A stretch of DNA of 64,000 bases from Planosporangium mesophilum. GTDB lineage: Bacteria; Actinomycetota; Actinomycetes; Mycobacteriales; Micromonosporaceae. Both the position numbers and the translations under genes were made by a program. Under the pieces are notes generated by a model. The model ran no database searches, was not told the DNA's origin, and saw nothing but the letters and a program-made list of their open reading frames with translations. Numbering within the stretch: the first letter of the stretch is position 1; every line of letters starts with the position of its first letter. The DNA lies in assembly GCF_016863255.1 (NCBI RefSeq), contig NZ_BOON01000046.1:1-64000 (forward strand), in the 5' to 3' direction. Positions 8,177 to 19,708 of this stretch are shown piece by piece.

Positions 8177-9913
8177 ATGTGGCAGCGTCCGGTACCGCTG
8201 GTCGGCGATGTGAGCGCGGCGTCGCAGCGCGCCGCCGACCCGCAGGGGTGGGCGTTCCCGCCGGAGCAGCGTGAGGCGCTGTACGCGGTGATGGACGCCC
8301 GCCGGGACGTGCGCCGGTTCCGCCCGGATCCGGTACCCGCCGAGGTGCTCGAGCGGGTGCTGACGGCGGCGCACCGCGCCCCGTCGGTCGGGCACAGCCA
8401 GCCGTGGCGGTTCGTGGTGGTCCGCGACGCAGCCGCGCGGGAGCGGGCGGCGCTGATGGCCGATCGCGAGCGGTTGCGGCAGGCCGCGAAGCTGGCGCCG
8501 GACGCCGCCCGCAGGCTGCTGGACCTGCAGCTGGAGGGGATCCGGGAGGCGCCGTACGGCGTGGTGGTCTGCTGCGACCGGCGTACCGCGGCCGCGGGCG
8601 TCCTGGGCCGGGCCACCTTCCCCGACGCCGACCTGTGGAGCTGCGCCTGCGCGATCCAGAACCTCTGGCTGGCCGCCCGCGCCGAGGGGCTCGGCCTCGG
8701 CTGGGTGACCCTGTTCGATCCGGCGGAGCTGGCGGAGCTGCTCGGCCTGCCCGACGGCGTGGTCACCCTCGGCTGGCTCTGCCTGGGCTGGCCGGACGAG
8801 CGCCCGCCCGAGCCGGGGTTGCAGCGGGCCGGCTGGTCGCGCCGGCTGCCCCTGTCCGAGGTGGTCGTGGAGGATCGGTGGCCGGCGGCCGAGGCGCCAT
8901 CCGCGCCGGTGTCGCACCTTCGCGCACCCGACCAGGCTGCCGTGGTCACCGCCCGGGACGCGGCCGACCGGCTACTCACCCCGCCGTCGTCGCTGGGCGT
9001 ACTGGACCGGACCGTCGACAAGGTGGTGGCGCTGGGCCACCGTGAGCTGGCGCCGGGCACCCTCGTCCTGGCCGCCGCCGACCACCCGGTCGCCGGGCTG
9101 GGCGTCTCCGCGTACCCGACCGAGGTCACCCGGGAGATCCTGGCGGCCGCCGCGGCCGGCGAGGCGATGGGTGCCACCGCCGCCCGCGCCGCCGGGCTGG
9201 CGCTCGAGCTCGTCGACGCCGGGGTGTCCGGGCCGTCGGTCGCCGGCGTCACCCGGCTGACCTGTCAGGATCCGCGCGGCGATCTCGCCGGCGCGGACGC
9301 GATGTCGGTCCGCGACACCGAGTACCTGATGGCGGCCGGCCGGGAGCTGGGCGGAAACCTAGGCGTGCGGGGCCCGGTGGCGCTCGGCGAGGTCGGCGTC
9401 GCCAACACCACGGTCGCGGCCGCGCTGGCCGCCGCCCTGCTCGAGGTGGAGCCCCACGCCGTGGTGGGGCTGGGGGCAGGCGCGGACAGCGCCATCCTGG
9501 AGCGCAAGCGCGCGGTGGTGGACGAGGCGCTGCGGCGAGCCCGGCGCACCCACGGCGGTACGCTCCGCGACCCCATGGTCGCCCTGGCCGCGCTCGGCGG
9601 CCCGGAGGTCGCGGTCCTGGCCGGCGTGGTCCTCGGCGCCGCGGCCGCCCGGTCGGTGGTGGTCCTCGACGGCCTGGTCACCTCACTGGCCGCGCTCGTC
9701 GCGGTGGAGATCGAGCCAGCCGTCGCCGCGTGCCTGGTCGCCGGGCAGCGTAGCCGGGAACGCGCCCACGAGCTGGTGCTCACCCAGCTCGGCTGCGAAC
9801 CCCTGCTCGATCTGCGGATCCGCGCCGGCGAGGGGGTCGGCGCCTGCCTGGCCACCACGGTCCTGCGTCAGGCGCTGGCGATCCGTGCCACGACGGCCCG
9901 CGTTAACTACTAG
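8177..9913 (+). CDS. cobT: BluB-CobT fusion: DMB synthase plus nicotinate-nucleotide:DMB phosphoribosyltransferase
   Basis: A 578-residue bifunctional protein. Residues about 20-220 are a BluB-type flavin-destructase domain (MDARRDVRRFRPDP, HRAPSVGHSQPWRF, GLGLGWVTLFDP), which makes 5,6-dimethylbenzimidazole from FMN. Residues about 255-578 are CobT (LLTPPSSLGVLDRTVDKVVA, GEVGVANTT, VVLDGLVTSLAAL), which activates that base with nicotinate mononucleotide to alpha-ribazole phosphate. The fusion would join production and use of the cobalamin lower ligand. ATG 8177 (or GTG 8174) follows GGTGAG. No cobalamin riboswitch was recognised upstream. Confidence 0.9.
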   Translation: MWQRPVPLVGDVSAASQRAADPQGWAFPPEQREALYAVMDARRDVRRFRPDPVPAEVLERVLTAAHRAPSVGHSQPWRFVVVRDAAARERAALMADRERLRQAAKLAPDAARRLLDLQLEGIREAPYGVVVCCDRRTAAAGVLGRATFPDADLWSCACAIQNLWLAARAEGLGLGWVTLFDPAELAELLGLPDGVVTLGWLCLGWPDERPPEPGLQRAGWSRRLPLSEVVVEDRWPAAEAPSAPVSHLRAPDQAAVVTARDAADRLLTPPSSLGVLDRTVDKVVALGHRELAPGTLVLAAADHPVAGLGVSAYPTEVTREILAAAAAGEAMGATAARAAGLALELVDAGVSGPSVAGVTRLTCQDPRGDLAGADAMSVRDTEYLMAAGRELGGNLGVRGPVALGEVGVANTTVAAALAAALLEVEPHAVVGLGAGADSAILERKRAVVDEALRRARRTHGGTLRDPMVALAALGGPEVAVLAGVVLGAAAARSVVVLDGLVTSLAALVAVEIEPAVAACLVAGQRSRERAHELVLTQLGCEPLLDLRIRAGEGVGACLATTVLRQALAIRATTARVNY

Positions 9914-10004
9914 GCAACCTGCCAGTTACCAAGATCACCGTCGATCATGGCCGTCAGGCCAGGTCAGCTGGGCGTTCCCCGCCGGTAAGGTGGTGGCGTG
10001 CACC

Positions 10005-10025
10005 GCCGCCCTCGACCAGGGCGGC
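10005..10025 (+). terminator. hairpin after bluB-cobT
   Basis: GCCGCCCT and AGGGCGGC form a perfect 8-bp stem around a five-base loop, about 90 bases after the cobT stop. There is no T-run, as usual for actinomycete terminators. Confidence 0.55.
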
Positions 10026-10164
10026 TTCGCATGTGTCGCCCGCAATCGCCGGCGGCACGGGCCGTTCCGACGTTCTCCGGGCAAACCGCATCGGTACGGC
10101 TGACCCCCCACCCGCCCGACCGGCCAGGACCGGCGGGCCAACCCGGAACGGAGAAGGCCACGCC

Positions 10165-11646
10165 ATGAGCGTGACTACCCAGGATTCCTCGTCCCCCGCC
10201 GAAACCGGCAAGCCCGCCGGGAGCAGAACCGCGCTGGACCGCTTCTTCGAGATCACCCAGCGCGGCTCGACCGTCAAGCGCGAGGTCATCGGTGGACTGA
10301 CCACCTTCGCCACGATGGCCTACATCGTCGTCCTCAACCCGTTGATCATCGGCACCGCGCCGGACAAGAACGGCGACCTGCTCGGCATCGCCCCGGTCGC
10401 CGGCGTCACCGCGCTGCTCGCCGCCATCATGACCATCCTGATGGGCGTCATCGGCCGGGTGCCGTTCGCCATCGCCACCGGGCTCGGCCTCAACGCCATC
10501 GTCGCCTTCGGCGTCGCGTCGAAGATGAGCTGGGCGGAGGCGATGGGCCTCGTCGTGATCGAGGGCCTGATCATCACCGCGCTGGTGCTCACCGGGTTCC
10601 GGACGGCCGTGTTCCGGGCGATCCCGAAGGAGCTCAAGGCGGCCATCGCCGCCGGTATCGGCCTGTTCATCGCCCTGATCGGCTTCGTCGACGGCGGCCT
10701 CGTGCGCCGGACCCAGTCCGGGCCACCCGTCCAGCTCGGCAGCGACGGTACCCTCCACGGCTGGCCGACGGCCGTCTTCATCTTCGGCCTGCTGCTGACC
10801 GGGATCCTGGTCGCCCGCAAGGTCCGGGGCGGCATCCTGATCGGCATCGTCGCGTCCACCGTCCTCGCGGTGATCGTCGACAAGATCGCGAAGCCGGGGC
10901 CGGGGCTGGTCGACGGCAAGCCCAACCCCACCGGCTGGCAGCTCAACGTGCCGACGCTGCCGGACCCGCTGCTCAAGGCGCCCGACCTGCACCTGGTCGG
11001 CAACGTGTCGTTCACGGCGTTCGCGCACGTCGGGGTGGTCACCGCCCTGCTGCTGGTCTTCACGCTCGTGCTCACCGACTTCTTCGACGTCATGGGTACG
11101 ACCGTCGGCCTGGCCAAGCAGGCCGGGCTGACCACGACGGACGGCAACGACATGCCCCGGCTGGGCCGGGTGCTGTTCGTCGACGGTCTCGCCGCGGTGG
11201 GCGGCGGCGTCACCAGCGCGTCCTCGGCGACCACGTACGTGGAGTCCTCGTCCGGCATCGGGGACGGCGCCCGTACCGGTCTGGCCAGCGTCGTCACCGG
11301 CGTGATGTTCCTCGGCGCGCTGCTGCTGACCCCGCTGGTGTCGCTGGTGCCGAGCGAGGCGGCCGGTCCGGCGCTGGTCATCGTGGGCACGATGATGATC
11401 GCCCAGGTGCGCGACATCGACTGGACCGATCTCGGGGTCGCGATCCCCGCGTTCCTGACCATGGTCCTGATGCCGTTCACGTACTCGATCACGGACGGCA
11501 TCGGCGCCGGCTTCATCAGCTGGGTCGTGATCCGGACCATGCAGGGCAAGGCCCGGCAGATCCACCCGCTGATGTGGGGCGTCTCGCTGGCGTTCCTGGT
11601 CTACTTCGGCATCAACCTGGTGAAGACGGTCACCGGGGCCGCCTGA
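10165..11646 (+). CDS. NCS2 purine permease, AzgA-like
   Basis: A 493-residue membrane protein with 12 or more hydrophobic segments. The opening LTTFATMAYIVVLNP, IATGLGLNAIVAFGV, LFTLVLTDFFDVMGTTVGLA and TSASSATTYVESSSGIGDGARTG (key residues around 390-410) match the AzgA branch of nucleobase:cation symporter-2, which takes up adenine, guanine and hypoxanthine. ATG 10165 has GGAGAAGG eight bases upstream. It is a single-gene unit bounded by hairpins at 10005 and 11663. Purine specificity is by family resemblance. Confidence 0.87.
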   Translation: MSVTTQDSSSPAETGKPAGSRTALDRFFEITQRGSTVKREVIGGLTTFATMAYIVVLNPLIIGTAPDKNGDLLGIAPVAGVTALLAAIMTILMGVIGRVPFAIATGLGLNAIVAFGVASKMSWAEAMGLVVIEGLIITALVLTGFRTAVFRAIPKELKAAIAAGIGLFIALIGFVDGGLVRRTQSGPPVQLGSDGTLHGWPTAVFIFGLLLTGILVARKVRGGILIGIVASTVLAVIVDKIAKPGPGLVDGKPNPTGWQLNVPTLPDPLLKAPDLHLVGNVSFTAFAHVGVVTALLLVFTLVLTDFFDVMGTTVGLAKQAGLTTTDGNDMPRLGRVLFVDGLAAVGGGVTSASSATTYVESSSGIGDGARTGLASVVTGVMFLGALLLTPLVSLVPSEAAGPALVIVGTMMIAQVRDIDWTDLGVAIPAFLTMVLMPFTYSITDGIGAGFISWVVIRTMQGKARQIHPLMWGVSLAFLVYFGINLVKTVTGAA

Positions 11647-11662
11647 CCCGCACCATCCCGGC

Positions 11663-11700
11663 CTGCGCCGCTGTCGTCACCCGTGACGGCAGCGGCGCAG
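11663..11700 (+). terminator. strong hairpin after the purine permease
   Basis: CTGCGCCGCTG (11663-11673) pairs with CAGCGGCGCAG (11690-11700), and TCGTCAC continues the stem to GTGACGG with one G-T pair. The result is a stem of about 17-18 bp with a very small loop, starting 16 bases after the stop codon. Confidence 0.8.
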
Positions 11701-11813
11701 TCGTATTCAACCCGCGTCCGGACCCTCGCCGGTACCCGGACCGGTCATTGCACCGATACCCCGGGACCTGCTCCGAGTCGACACTTCGAGCCAACTCTCA
11801 TAGAGGAGGCTCG

Positions 11814-12476
11814 ATGCGTCGACTCATTGGCATGGTAGCCGCCGCCCTGGTGCTCGCCGTTATCTCCCCGGCAGGCGTCGCCCACGCGGCGACACGGACC
11901 CCGGTCGTGTTCGTACACGGCTTCGGCGGTGGCGCGTGGAACTGGACCACCGCCGCGGACGTCTTCCGCGCGGCCGGCTACACCGACAACGACCTGTACG
12001 CCTACGAGTACAACTCCTACGGCGACAACGTCGCCAACGCCCGGGGTCTGGCCACCTACGTGAACCAGGTCCGCAGCCGCACCGGCGCGGCCAAGGTCGA
12101 CATCGTCAACCACTCCATGGGCGGCATGGTCAGCCTGTGGTACGTCAAGCAGCTCGGCGGCACCGCGTACGTCCGGCGCCTGGCCTCGCTGGCCGGCGCC
12201 AACCACGGCACCACCTGGGCCGGCGCCTGCATCGCCTTCACGACGTGCCAGCAGATGTACCCGGGGTCGTCGTTCCTCCAGACCCTGGCCAGCGGTGACG
12301 AGACGCCCGGCAGCGTCCGGTACGCCACCTGGTACTCGCCCTGCGACGGCATCATCATCCCGTACACCAGCACGGTGCTGGGCGGCGCGACCAACAACTA
12401 CGTCGCCTGTGAGGACCACCTCGGGTTCCTGAGCAACACGACGATCCTGTCCCAGGTACGCGGCTTCATGGCCTGA
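11814..12476 (+). CDS. secreted lipase/esterase, class 2 (EstA/LipA-like)
   Basis: A 220-residue exoenzyme. The signal peptide is MRRLIGMVAAALVLAVISPA with cleavage after AHA. The oxyanion motif is FVHGFGGG, the nucleophile elbow is NHSMGG, and the catalytic Asp and His lie in PCDGIIIP and EDHLGFL. Two Cys pairs (GACIAFTTC and SPC...VAC) suggest disulfides. ATG 11814 follows GAGGAGG at ideal spacing. It resembles Bacillus LipA-size triacylglycerol lipases. A larger paralogue lies at 21388. Confidence 0.9.
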   Translation: MRRLIGMVAAALVLAVISPAGVAHAATRTPVVFVHGFGGGAWNWTTAADVFRAAGYTDNDLYAYEYNSYGDNVANARGLATYVNQVRSRTGAAKVDIVNHSMGGMVSLWYVKQLGGTAYVRRLASLAGANHGTTWAGACIAFTTCQQMYPGSSFLQTLASGDETPGSVRYATWYSPCDGIIIPYTSTVLGGATNNYVACEDHLGFLSNTTILSQVRGFMA

Positions 12477-12491
12477 CCCGCCCCGCTACGC

Positions 12492-12521
12492 TGACCGGCC
12501 GGTGACATCACCGGCCGGTCA
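12492..12521. terminator. bidirectional terminator between lipase and LAL regulator
   Basis: TGACCGGCCGGTGA and TCACCGGCCGGTCA are perfect 14-bp arms around a two-base centre. The right arm contains the stop codon of the minus-strand regulator (12519-12521), so the hairpin can serve both convergent genes. Confidence 0.8.
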
Positions 12522-15341
12522 CGACATGAGCCGGGTCAGCTCCACCCGCGACCGGACGCCGAGCTTGGTGAAGATGTTGCGCAGGTGGTAGTCGACGGTC
12601 CGCCGGCTGAGGAACAGGTGCGCGGCGACCTCCCGGTTGGTGGCGCCGTCCGCCACCAACCGGGCGATCTGCTGCTGCTGCGGGGTCAGGGACTCCGCCA
12701 CCCGTACCGGCTTGGGCTCGACGTGGTGACCGGCCGCCCGCAGCTCGGCGCTGGCGTGGCCGGCCCACGGCCGGGCATCGAACCGCTCGAACGTCTCCAG
12801 GGCGCTGCGCAGGTGCTCGCGCGCGGCTCCCGGCCGCCGGCGGCGACGCAGCCACTGGCCGTACAGCAGCTCGGTACGGGCCCGGTCGAAGTCGGAGTCG
12901 CCCACCGCGTGCTGCCGCAGCGCCTCCCGGAAGTACTCGTCGGCCTCGCCGTCGGTACCGGCGACCAACGCCCGGCACCGGGCGGAGAGCGCGAGCCAGC
13001 CGGGATTGCCGGTCTGCTCCATCCACGGCCCGTACGCGGTCAGCACCTCGACCGCGACCTCGCGGTCACCGGAGTGCGCGGCGGCCTCGACCAGGTGCGG
13101 CGTGGCGGCGACCTTGACGATGACGTGGCCGTGCCCGGGCTGGCCCCGCATCACCGAGCGCAGCCGGGCCACGGCGTCCGCGGCCCGCCCCTCGACCAGG
13201 TCCAGGGCGGCCAGCGCCCACTCGCTGGTGGCCCGGGGCCGGCTGGCGCCCTGCGCCGCGGCCCGGGTTCGCGCCTCGCGTACCCGGAGCACGCACGTCT
13301 GCCGGTCGCCCATCACGGCGGCGAGCACCGCGAGGGTGGCCAGGTCGTTGCTCACCAGGTTCTCCTGGCCGCTGCGGCGCGCCAGCAGCACGCCCTCGTG
13401 GTAGGAGGCCATGGCCGCGTCGTACCGGCCGCGGGCGAAGTCGGCCATGGCCATGAGCTGCATGGCGTGCGGAACCGCCGCCGCGTCGCCGTTGGTCCGC
13501 GCCACCTCGGCCAGCCTGCGGCCGAGACGGTGGGCCTGGGTACCGTCGCCGAGCAGGAAGGCCGCCAGGCTCGCCTGCCCCAGCGCGTCCGGGTCCTCGA
13601 GCGTCTGGGCGAGTTCGACGACTCGGCGCAGCGGCGCGGCCGCAGCGTCGTAGTCGGCCCGGAACATCGCCGACAGGCCGGCCATCTGTTCGAGCATCAA
13701 CTCGACGTGGGGCGGCTCCTCGTCGCGGCGCAGCGCCAGCGCCTGCCGGGCCACGGCGGGGTACCGGTCGTAATCGCCGGACAGGCACAGCGCCTCGCCG
13801 GCCCGTACCAGCGCGGCGATGGCCAGGTGCCGGTCGTGCGCGACCAGCTCGCCGGCGGCGGTGAGCAGCGACCGCTGGGCGTCGGCGGCCGCGCCGGTCT
13901 TCAGTTCGATCTCCCCCCGCAGCAGCCGCGACCGGGCGAGCACGTACGCGCCAGCGGCGCCGGCCCGCGCCCGGCGCAGCAGGATCCGGGCCCGGTACGG
14001 CTCGCCGGCCAGCCAGGCGTACCGGGCCGCGGCGACCAGCCGCGTCCCCCGGCGGTCGGCGTCGCCGGACAGCTGCGCCGCCCGCTCCAGGGCGAGCGAC
14101 GCGGTACCCCGGCGCCCGCCGTGCCGGGCCGCCGCGCGCTCGAGGTCGGCGGCGAGCTGGTCGTCCGGCCCGTACCGGGCCGCCGCCCGGTGCAGGTGGT
14201 GGCGCAGCGCCCGGGTGGCCGGGTCGAGCGTCCGGGCCAGCAGCAGATGCGCGGCGCGGCGCCGGGCCAGCGGCGCGTCGTGGTACATCACCGAGCGCAT
14301 CAGCGGCTGCCGGTACTCCACGATGGAGCCGATGACGTCGACCAGGCCGGCGGCCTCGGCCGGTTCCAGCGCGGACAGGTCGGTACCGGACGCGGCGGCG
14401 GCGCGGACCAGCTCGCCGACGCCGAGGCCGTCCCCGGCGAGTTCACCGTCGGCGGCGAACCCGCCGCCGGCAAGCTCGCCGTCGGCGGCGATGAGCAGCA
14501 GCAGCCACCGGGTGGGGTCCGGCATCCGGGCCAGCCGGGCCTGGTAGGCGCGGCGCAGCGCACTCTCCGGCGGCAGGCCGGTCGGCGGCGGCGCGTCGCC
14601 CGACCGCTGCTCCGGCGACAGGCAGCCGGCCAGGTCCAGCAGCGCGCGCGGATTGCCCCGCGCGACCGTGACCAGCGCGCCGGCCACGTCGTCGGCGGGT
14701 ACCCGGTCCTCGATCAGCGTGCGGGCGGTGGTGTCGTCGAGGGGGGCGAGCCGGTAGGCGGGCACCCCGGGCAGCGCGGGAACGGCAGCGCCGTCACGAC
14801 CGCCGGAGAAGTCACAGCCGGCCAGGATCAACCCGACCCGTTCGCCGGCCAGCCGGCGGGCCACGAACCCCAGGACGTCGAGGGTCTCGCGGTCCAGCCA
14901 GTGCGCGTCGTCCACACAGCACAGCAGCGGGCGGGGACCGGACGCCGCGCGGATCGACCGGAGCGTTCCGGCCGACAGGTCGAACCGCTCGTCGTTGCGG
15001 CAGCCCGCCTCGATCGCCCGGATCAGCCGCGCCGGCTCGTCCCGGGCCGGCCCGTCCAGGTGGTGCAGCAGCAGGTGGAGCAGGCGGTGGAGGCCGGCGA
15101 GGGGCAGCCTCGCCTCGCTGGCGCTGCCATCCAGGGTGACGACGTCGAACCCGGCAGCGATGGAGGTCGCCTCTGCGGCGGCGTGACGCAGCAGGGCGCT
15201 CTTGCCGATTCCCGGCTCCCCGTGCAGCAGCAGCGCGCCACCCGTACCGGTGGCCGCGCCGGTGAGCAGCGCGCGGATCGCGCGACGCTCGGTCGCACGG
15301 TCCAACACGACAGCCCGTTGTTCCGAAGAACCGGCAATCAT
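12519..15341 (-). CDS. LAL-type LuxR transcriptional regulator
   Basis: A large ATP-binding LuxR protein of about 940 residues. Walker A is HGEPGIGKSALL near residue 40 and a Walker B-like LLCCVDDAHWLD lies near 145. A long Ala/Arg-rich helical repeat region, probably TPR-like, fills the centre. The C-terminus is a LuxR helix-turn-helix (LTPQQQQIARLVADGATNRE ... RTVDYHLRNIFTKLGV). Such proteins often activate secondary metabolism or sugar genes on ligand and ATP binding. ATG 15341 is preferred; a GTG at 15389 is in frame. An imperfect 11-residue duplication (ADGELAG units) sits around residues 290-315. Confidence 0.88.
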   Translation of the reverse strand: MIAGSSEQRAVVLDRATERRAIRALLTGAATGTGGALLLHGEPGIGKSALLRHAAAEATSIAAGFDVVTLDGSASEARLPLAGLHRLLHLLLHHLDGPARDEPARLIRAIEAGCRNDERFDLSAGTLRSIRAASGPRPLLCCVDDAHWLDRETLDVLGFVARRLAGERVGLILAGCDFSGGRDGAAVPALPGVPAYRLAPLDDTTARTLIEDRVPADDVAGALVTVARGNPRALLDLAGCLSPEQRSGDAPPPTGLPPESALRRAYQARLARMPDPTRWLLLLIAADGELAGGGFAADGELAGDGLGVGELVRAAAASGTDLSALEPAEAAGLVDVIGSIVEYRQPLMRSVMYHDAPLARRRAAHLLLARTLDPATRALRHHLHRAAARYGPDDQLAADLERAAARHGGRRGTASLALERAAQLSGDADRRGTRLVAAARYAWLAGEPYRARILLRRARAGAAGAYVLARSRLLRGEIELKTGAAADAQRSLLTAAGELVAHDRHLAIAALVRAGEALCLSGDYDRYPAVARQALALRRDEEPPHVELMLEQMAGLSAMFRADYDAAAAPLRRVVELAQTLEDPDALGQASLAAFLLGDGTQAHRLGRRLAEVARTNGDAAAVPHAMQLMAMADFARGRYDAAMASYHEGVLLARRSGQENLVSNDLATLAVLAAVMGDRQTCVLRVREARTRAAAQGASRPRATSEWALAALDLVEGRAADAVARLRSVMRGQPGHGHVIVKVAATPHLVEAAAHSGDREVAVEVLTAYGPWMEQTGNPGWLALSARCRALVAGTDGEADEYFREALRQHAVGDSDFDRARTELLYGQWLRRRRRPGAAREHLRSALETFERFDARPWAGHASAELRAAGHHVEPKPVRVAESLTPQQQQIARLVADGATNREVAAHLFLSRRTVDYHLRNIFTKLGVRSRVELTRLMS

Positions 15342-15435
15342 GTTCCTCAGTGTTACGCGTCGGTAACAAGTTCGGAAGAGGATGTTCACGACGCGTACGC
15401 GTGACGTTACGGAAGCGGCCGCTGCCCGCCCGCGA

Positions 15436-16116
15436 TCAGGGGGCGGGGACGGTTACGGCGGTCAGGATGATGCCGTCGCGTACCAGCCAGCGGCCGGCGA
15501 ACGCGGGCAGCGGGCCGCCGACCAGCAGCCGGGCGGCGAAGGTCCCCGCGTCGGCGTCCACGGTCACCGCCACCTCGTCAAAGCCGAGCCAGCGCCCGGC
15601 CAGCGGGTACCACGCCTTGTACACGGACTCCTTGGCGCAGAACAGCAACCGGTCCCAGCACACCGCCGGGTGGCGGGCCGCCAGCCCCGCCAGCCGGGCG
15701 CGCTCCTCGTCCAGGGAGACCAGGTCCAGCACCCCGTCGGGCAGGGGCTCGTCGGGCTCCGCGTCGACACCGAGGGACCGTACGTGGGCGGCGCGGGCGA
15801 CGGCGGCCGCCCGGTAGCCATCGCAGTGCGTCATGCTGCCCACCACCCCGGCCGGCCAGCCGGGCGCGCCGCGGGTGCCGGGCAGGATCGGCGCCGGCGG
15901 CACCCCGAGGCGCGCCAGCGCCGTTCGCGCACACGCCCGTACCGTCGCGAACTCCCGCCGGCGCCTGTCCACCGCACGCGCGATCACCGCCCGCTCCTCC
16001 GGGTACAGAACGTCCTCGCCGGTGTCCACGAAGGACTCGACCGCGACGACCTGCGGCGGTAACACGTCCGCGATCAGTGGGCGGCTCGACGCCTCGGATC
16101 CGGTTCGCGACGGCAC
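15436..16116 (-). CDS. 4'-phosphopantetheinyl transferase, EntD/Sfp-like
   Basis: A 226-residue enzyme that transfers phosphopantetheine from CoA to carrier proteins of polyketide, nonribosomal peptide or fatty acid synthesis. The N-terminal LYPEERAVIARAVDRRRREF, the SMTHCDGY motif, the metal-binding LGVDAEPDEPLP and the FCAKESVYKAWYPLAGRWLGF block are all present in order. The start is GTG 16116. It lies upstream of the LAL regulator in the same direction and downstream of fabG with a 48-base gap. No synthase is in the window, so it presumably acts in trans. Confidence 0.92.
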   Translation of the reverse strand: MPSRTGSEASSRPLIADVLPPQVVAVESFVDTGEDVLYPEERAVIARAVDRRRREFATVRACARTALARLGVPPAPILPGTRGAPGWPAGVVGSMTHCDGYRAAAVARAAHVRSLGVDAEPDEPLPDGVLDLVSLDEERARLAGLAARHPAVCWDRLLFCAKESVYKAWYPLAGRWLGFDEVAVTVDADAGTFAARLLVGGPLPAFAGRWLVRDGIILTAVTVPAP

Positions 16117-16164
16117 CGGCCCAGGCTACGGGCCGGCACCGTCCACTCGCGAGACGGCGATCAG

Positions 16165-16926
<762 letters not shown>

Positions 16927-16955
16927 GTCTCTCCTTGAGTGGTGGGTGGGTACGG

Positions 16956-18143
<1,188 letters not shown>

Positions 18144-18190
18144 GACGCTCCTTTAAGTGGTCAGGCGTGAACTGCCGGACTATCCGTCCG

Positions 18191-18209
18191 AAACTAGCAG
18201 TGCTAGTTT
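18191..18209. promoter_or_regulatory. perfect 19-bp palindrome, candidate operator
   Basis: AAACTAGCA and TGCTAGTTT flank a single G. The site lies 48 bases upstream of the thiolase start and 44 bases upstream of the aldehyde dehydrogenase start, in a short divergent promoter. The size and symmetry fit a TetR-family repressor dimer. No TetR gene is in the window, so its regulator would act from elsewhere. Confidence 0.65.
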
Positions 18210-18252
18210 CACCGGAGCGAATCCGGTCAGCCATCCGAGCCGAGGGGCCTCC

Positions 18253-19692
18253 ATGAACTCCGCAGCAGAGCCCGCGCCGACCTACCGCACCGGCTTCCAT
18301 ATCGGCGGACGATGGGTGTCGCCGCTCGGTACCGACGAGATCAGCGTGGAGAATCCGGCCACCGAACAGGTCATCGGCCGGGTCCCCGCCGGCACCGCCG
18401 CCGACGTCGACCGGGCTGTCGCCGCCGCCCGCGCGGCGTTCCCCGGCTGGGCCGCCTTGGCGCCGACCGAGCGCGCCGCCCACCTCGAACGCCTGCACCG
18501 CCGCCTCACCGCCCGCGCCGGGGAGATCGCCCACACCGTCGCGTGCGAACTCGGTACGCCGCTGAAGATCGCCGCCCGGGTACAGGCCGGCCTGCCGCTG
18601 ACCGTACTGGACAGCTACGTCACGCTCGCCGCGTCGCCCCCGGAGGAGGAGACGGTCGGCAACTCGCTCGTGGTACGCGAGCCGGTCGGCGTCGTCGGTG
18701 CGATCACCCCCTGGAACTACCCACTGCACCAGGTGGTGGCGAAGGTGGCGCCCGCGTTGGCCGCCGGCTGCACTGTCGTGCTCAAGCCCGCCGAGCTGAC
18801 CCCGCTCGTGGCGTACCTGCTGTTCGACGCTGTCGACGAGGCGGGCCTGCCGCCGGGCGTGGTCAACCTGGTCACCGGGACCGGCCCGGTCGCCGGCGCC
18901 GCGCTCGCCGCGCACCCGGGCGTGGACATGGTCTCGTTCACCGGCTCCACCGCGACCGGTACGCAGATCAGCCGGCTGGCCGCCGACCGGATCGCCCGGG
19001 TCTCCCTGGAACTGGGCGGCAAGTCGGCCAACATCATCTTCGAGGACGCCGACCTCGCGGGCGCGGTCAAGGTCGGCGTCGGCAACGCCTTCCTCAACTC
19101 CGGCCAGACCTGTACCGCCTGGACCCGGATGCTGGTGCACCGCAGCCGGTACGACGAGGCGGTCGACCTGGCCGGCAAGGCGGCCGGCGGGTACCGGCTC
19201 GGCGACCCGTTCGACCCCGCGACCCGGCTCGGCCCGCTGGTCTCGGCGGGGCAGCGGGAACGGGTACGCGGGTACGTCGAGCGCGGGCTCGCCGAGGGCG
19301 CCCGGCTGGTGACCGGAGGGCTCGACGCCCCGGTACCCGACACCGGGTACTTCGTCGCACCGACCGTACTGGCCGACGTGGACCCCGACAGCACCGTGGC
19401 GCAGGAGGAGATCTTCGGACCGGTCCTCGCGGTCATCCCGTTCGACGACGACGACCACGCCGTGGCCATCGCCAACAACTCGAAGTACGGCCTCGCCGGC
19501 GCCGTGTGGTCCGGCGATCAGGACCGGGCCGTCGCGGTCGCCCGGCGCCTGCGTACCGGCGCCGTCGACGTCAACGGGGGCGCGTTCAACCCGCTCGCGC
19601 CGTTCGGCGGGTACAAGCAGTCGGGGGTCGGCCGTGAGCTTGGCGCGCACGGGCTGGCAGAGTTCCTCGAGGTGAAGTCGATCCAGCGGTGA
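18253..19692 (+). CDS. aldehyde dehydrogenase (NAD(P)-dependent)
   Basis: A 479-residue member of the ALDH superfamily. The active-site Glu is in [16 protein letters not shown] and the nucleophilic Cys is in [11 protein letters not shown] near residue 285. The Rossmann region includes [10 protein letters not shown] and [11 protein letters not shown], and [15 protein letters not shown] and [13 protein letters not shown] are also family motifs. ATG 18253 follows GAGGGG. It shares the operator region with the divergent thiolase-fabG unit, which suggests joint control in fatty acid or aldehyde breakdown. Confidence 0.92.
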   Translation: MNSAAEPAPTYRTGFHIGGRWVSPLGTDEISVENPATEQVIGRVPAGTAADVDRAVAAARAAFPGWAALAPTERAAHLERLHRRLTARAGEIAHTVACELGTPLKIAARVQAGLPLTVLDSYVTLAASPPEEETVGNSLVVREPVGVVGAITPWNYPLHQVVAKVAPALAAGCTVVLKPAELTPLVAYLLFDAVDEAGLPPGVVNLVTGTGPVAGAALAAHPGVDMVSFTGSTATGTQISRLAADRIARVSLELGGKSANIIFEDADLAGAVKVGVGNAFLNSGQTCTAWTRMLVHRSRYDEAVDLAGKAAGGYRLGDPFDPATRLGPLVSAGQRERVRGYVERGLAEGARLVTGGLDAPVPDTGYFVAPTVLADVDPDSTVAQEEIFGPVLAVIPFDDDDHAVAIANNSKYGLAGAVWSGDQDRAVAVARRLRTGAVDVNGGAFNPLAPFGGYKQSGVGRELGAHGLAEFLEVKSIQR

Positions 19693-19708
19693 GCGCGACG
19701 GGCTCCGA

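Noticed and set aside
9914-10164. Possible purine riboswitch before the AzgA-like permease
   Set aside because: No purine-aptamer core was recognised; the one clear structure is a simple hairpin at 10005-10025 that fits a terminator.
12585-15404. 939-codon plus-strand open frame opposite the LAL regulator
   Set aside because: The minus strand has Walker A and LuxR motifs; the plus translation is Gln/Gly/Arg low-complexity typical of antisense frames.
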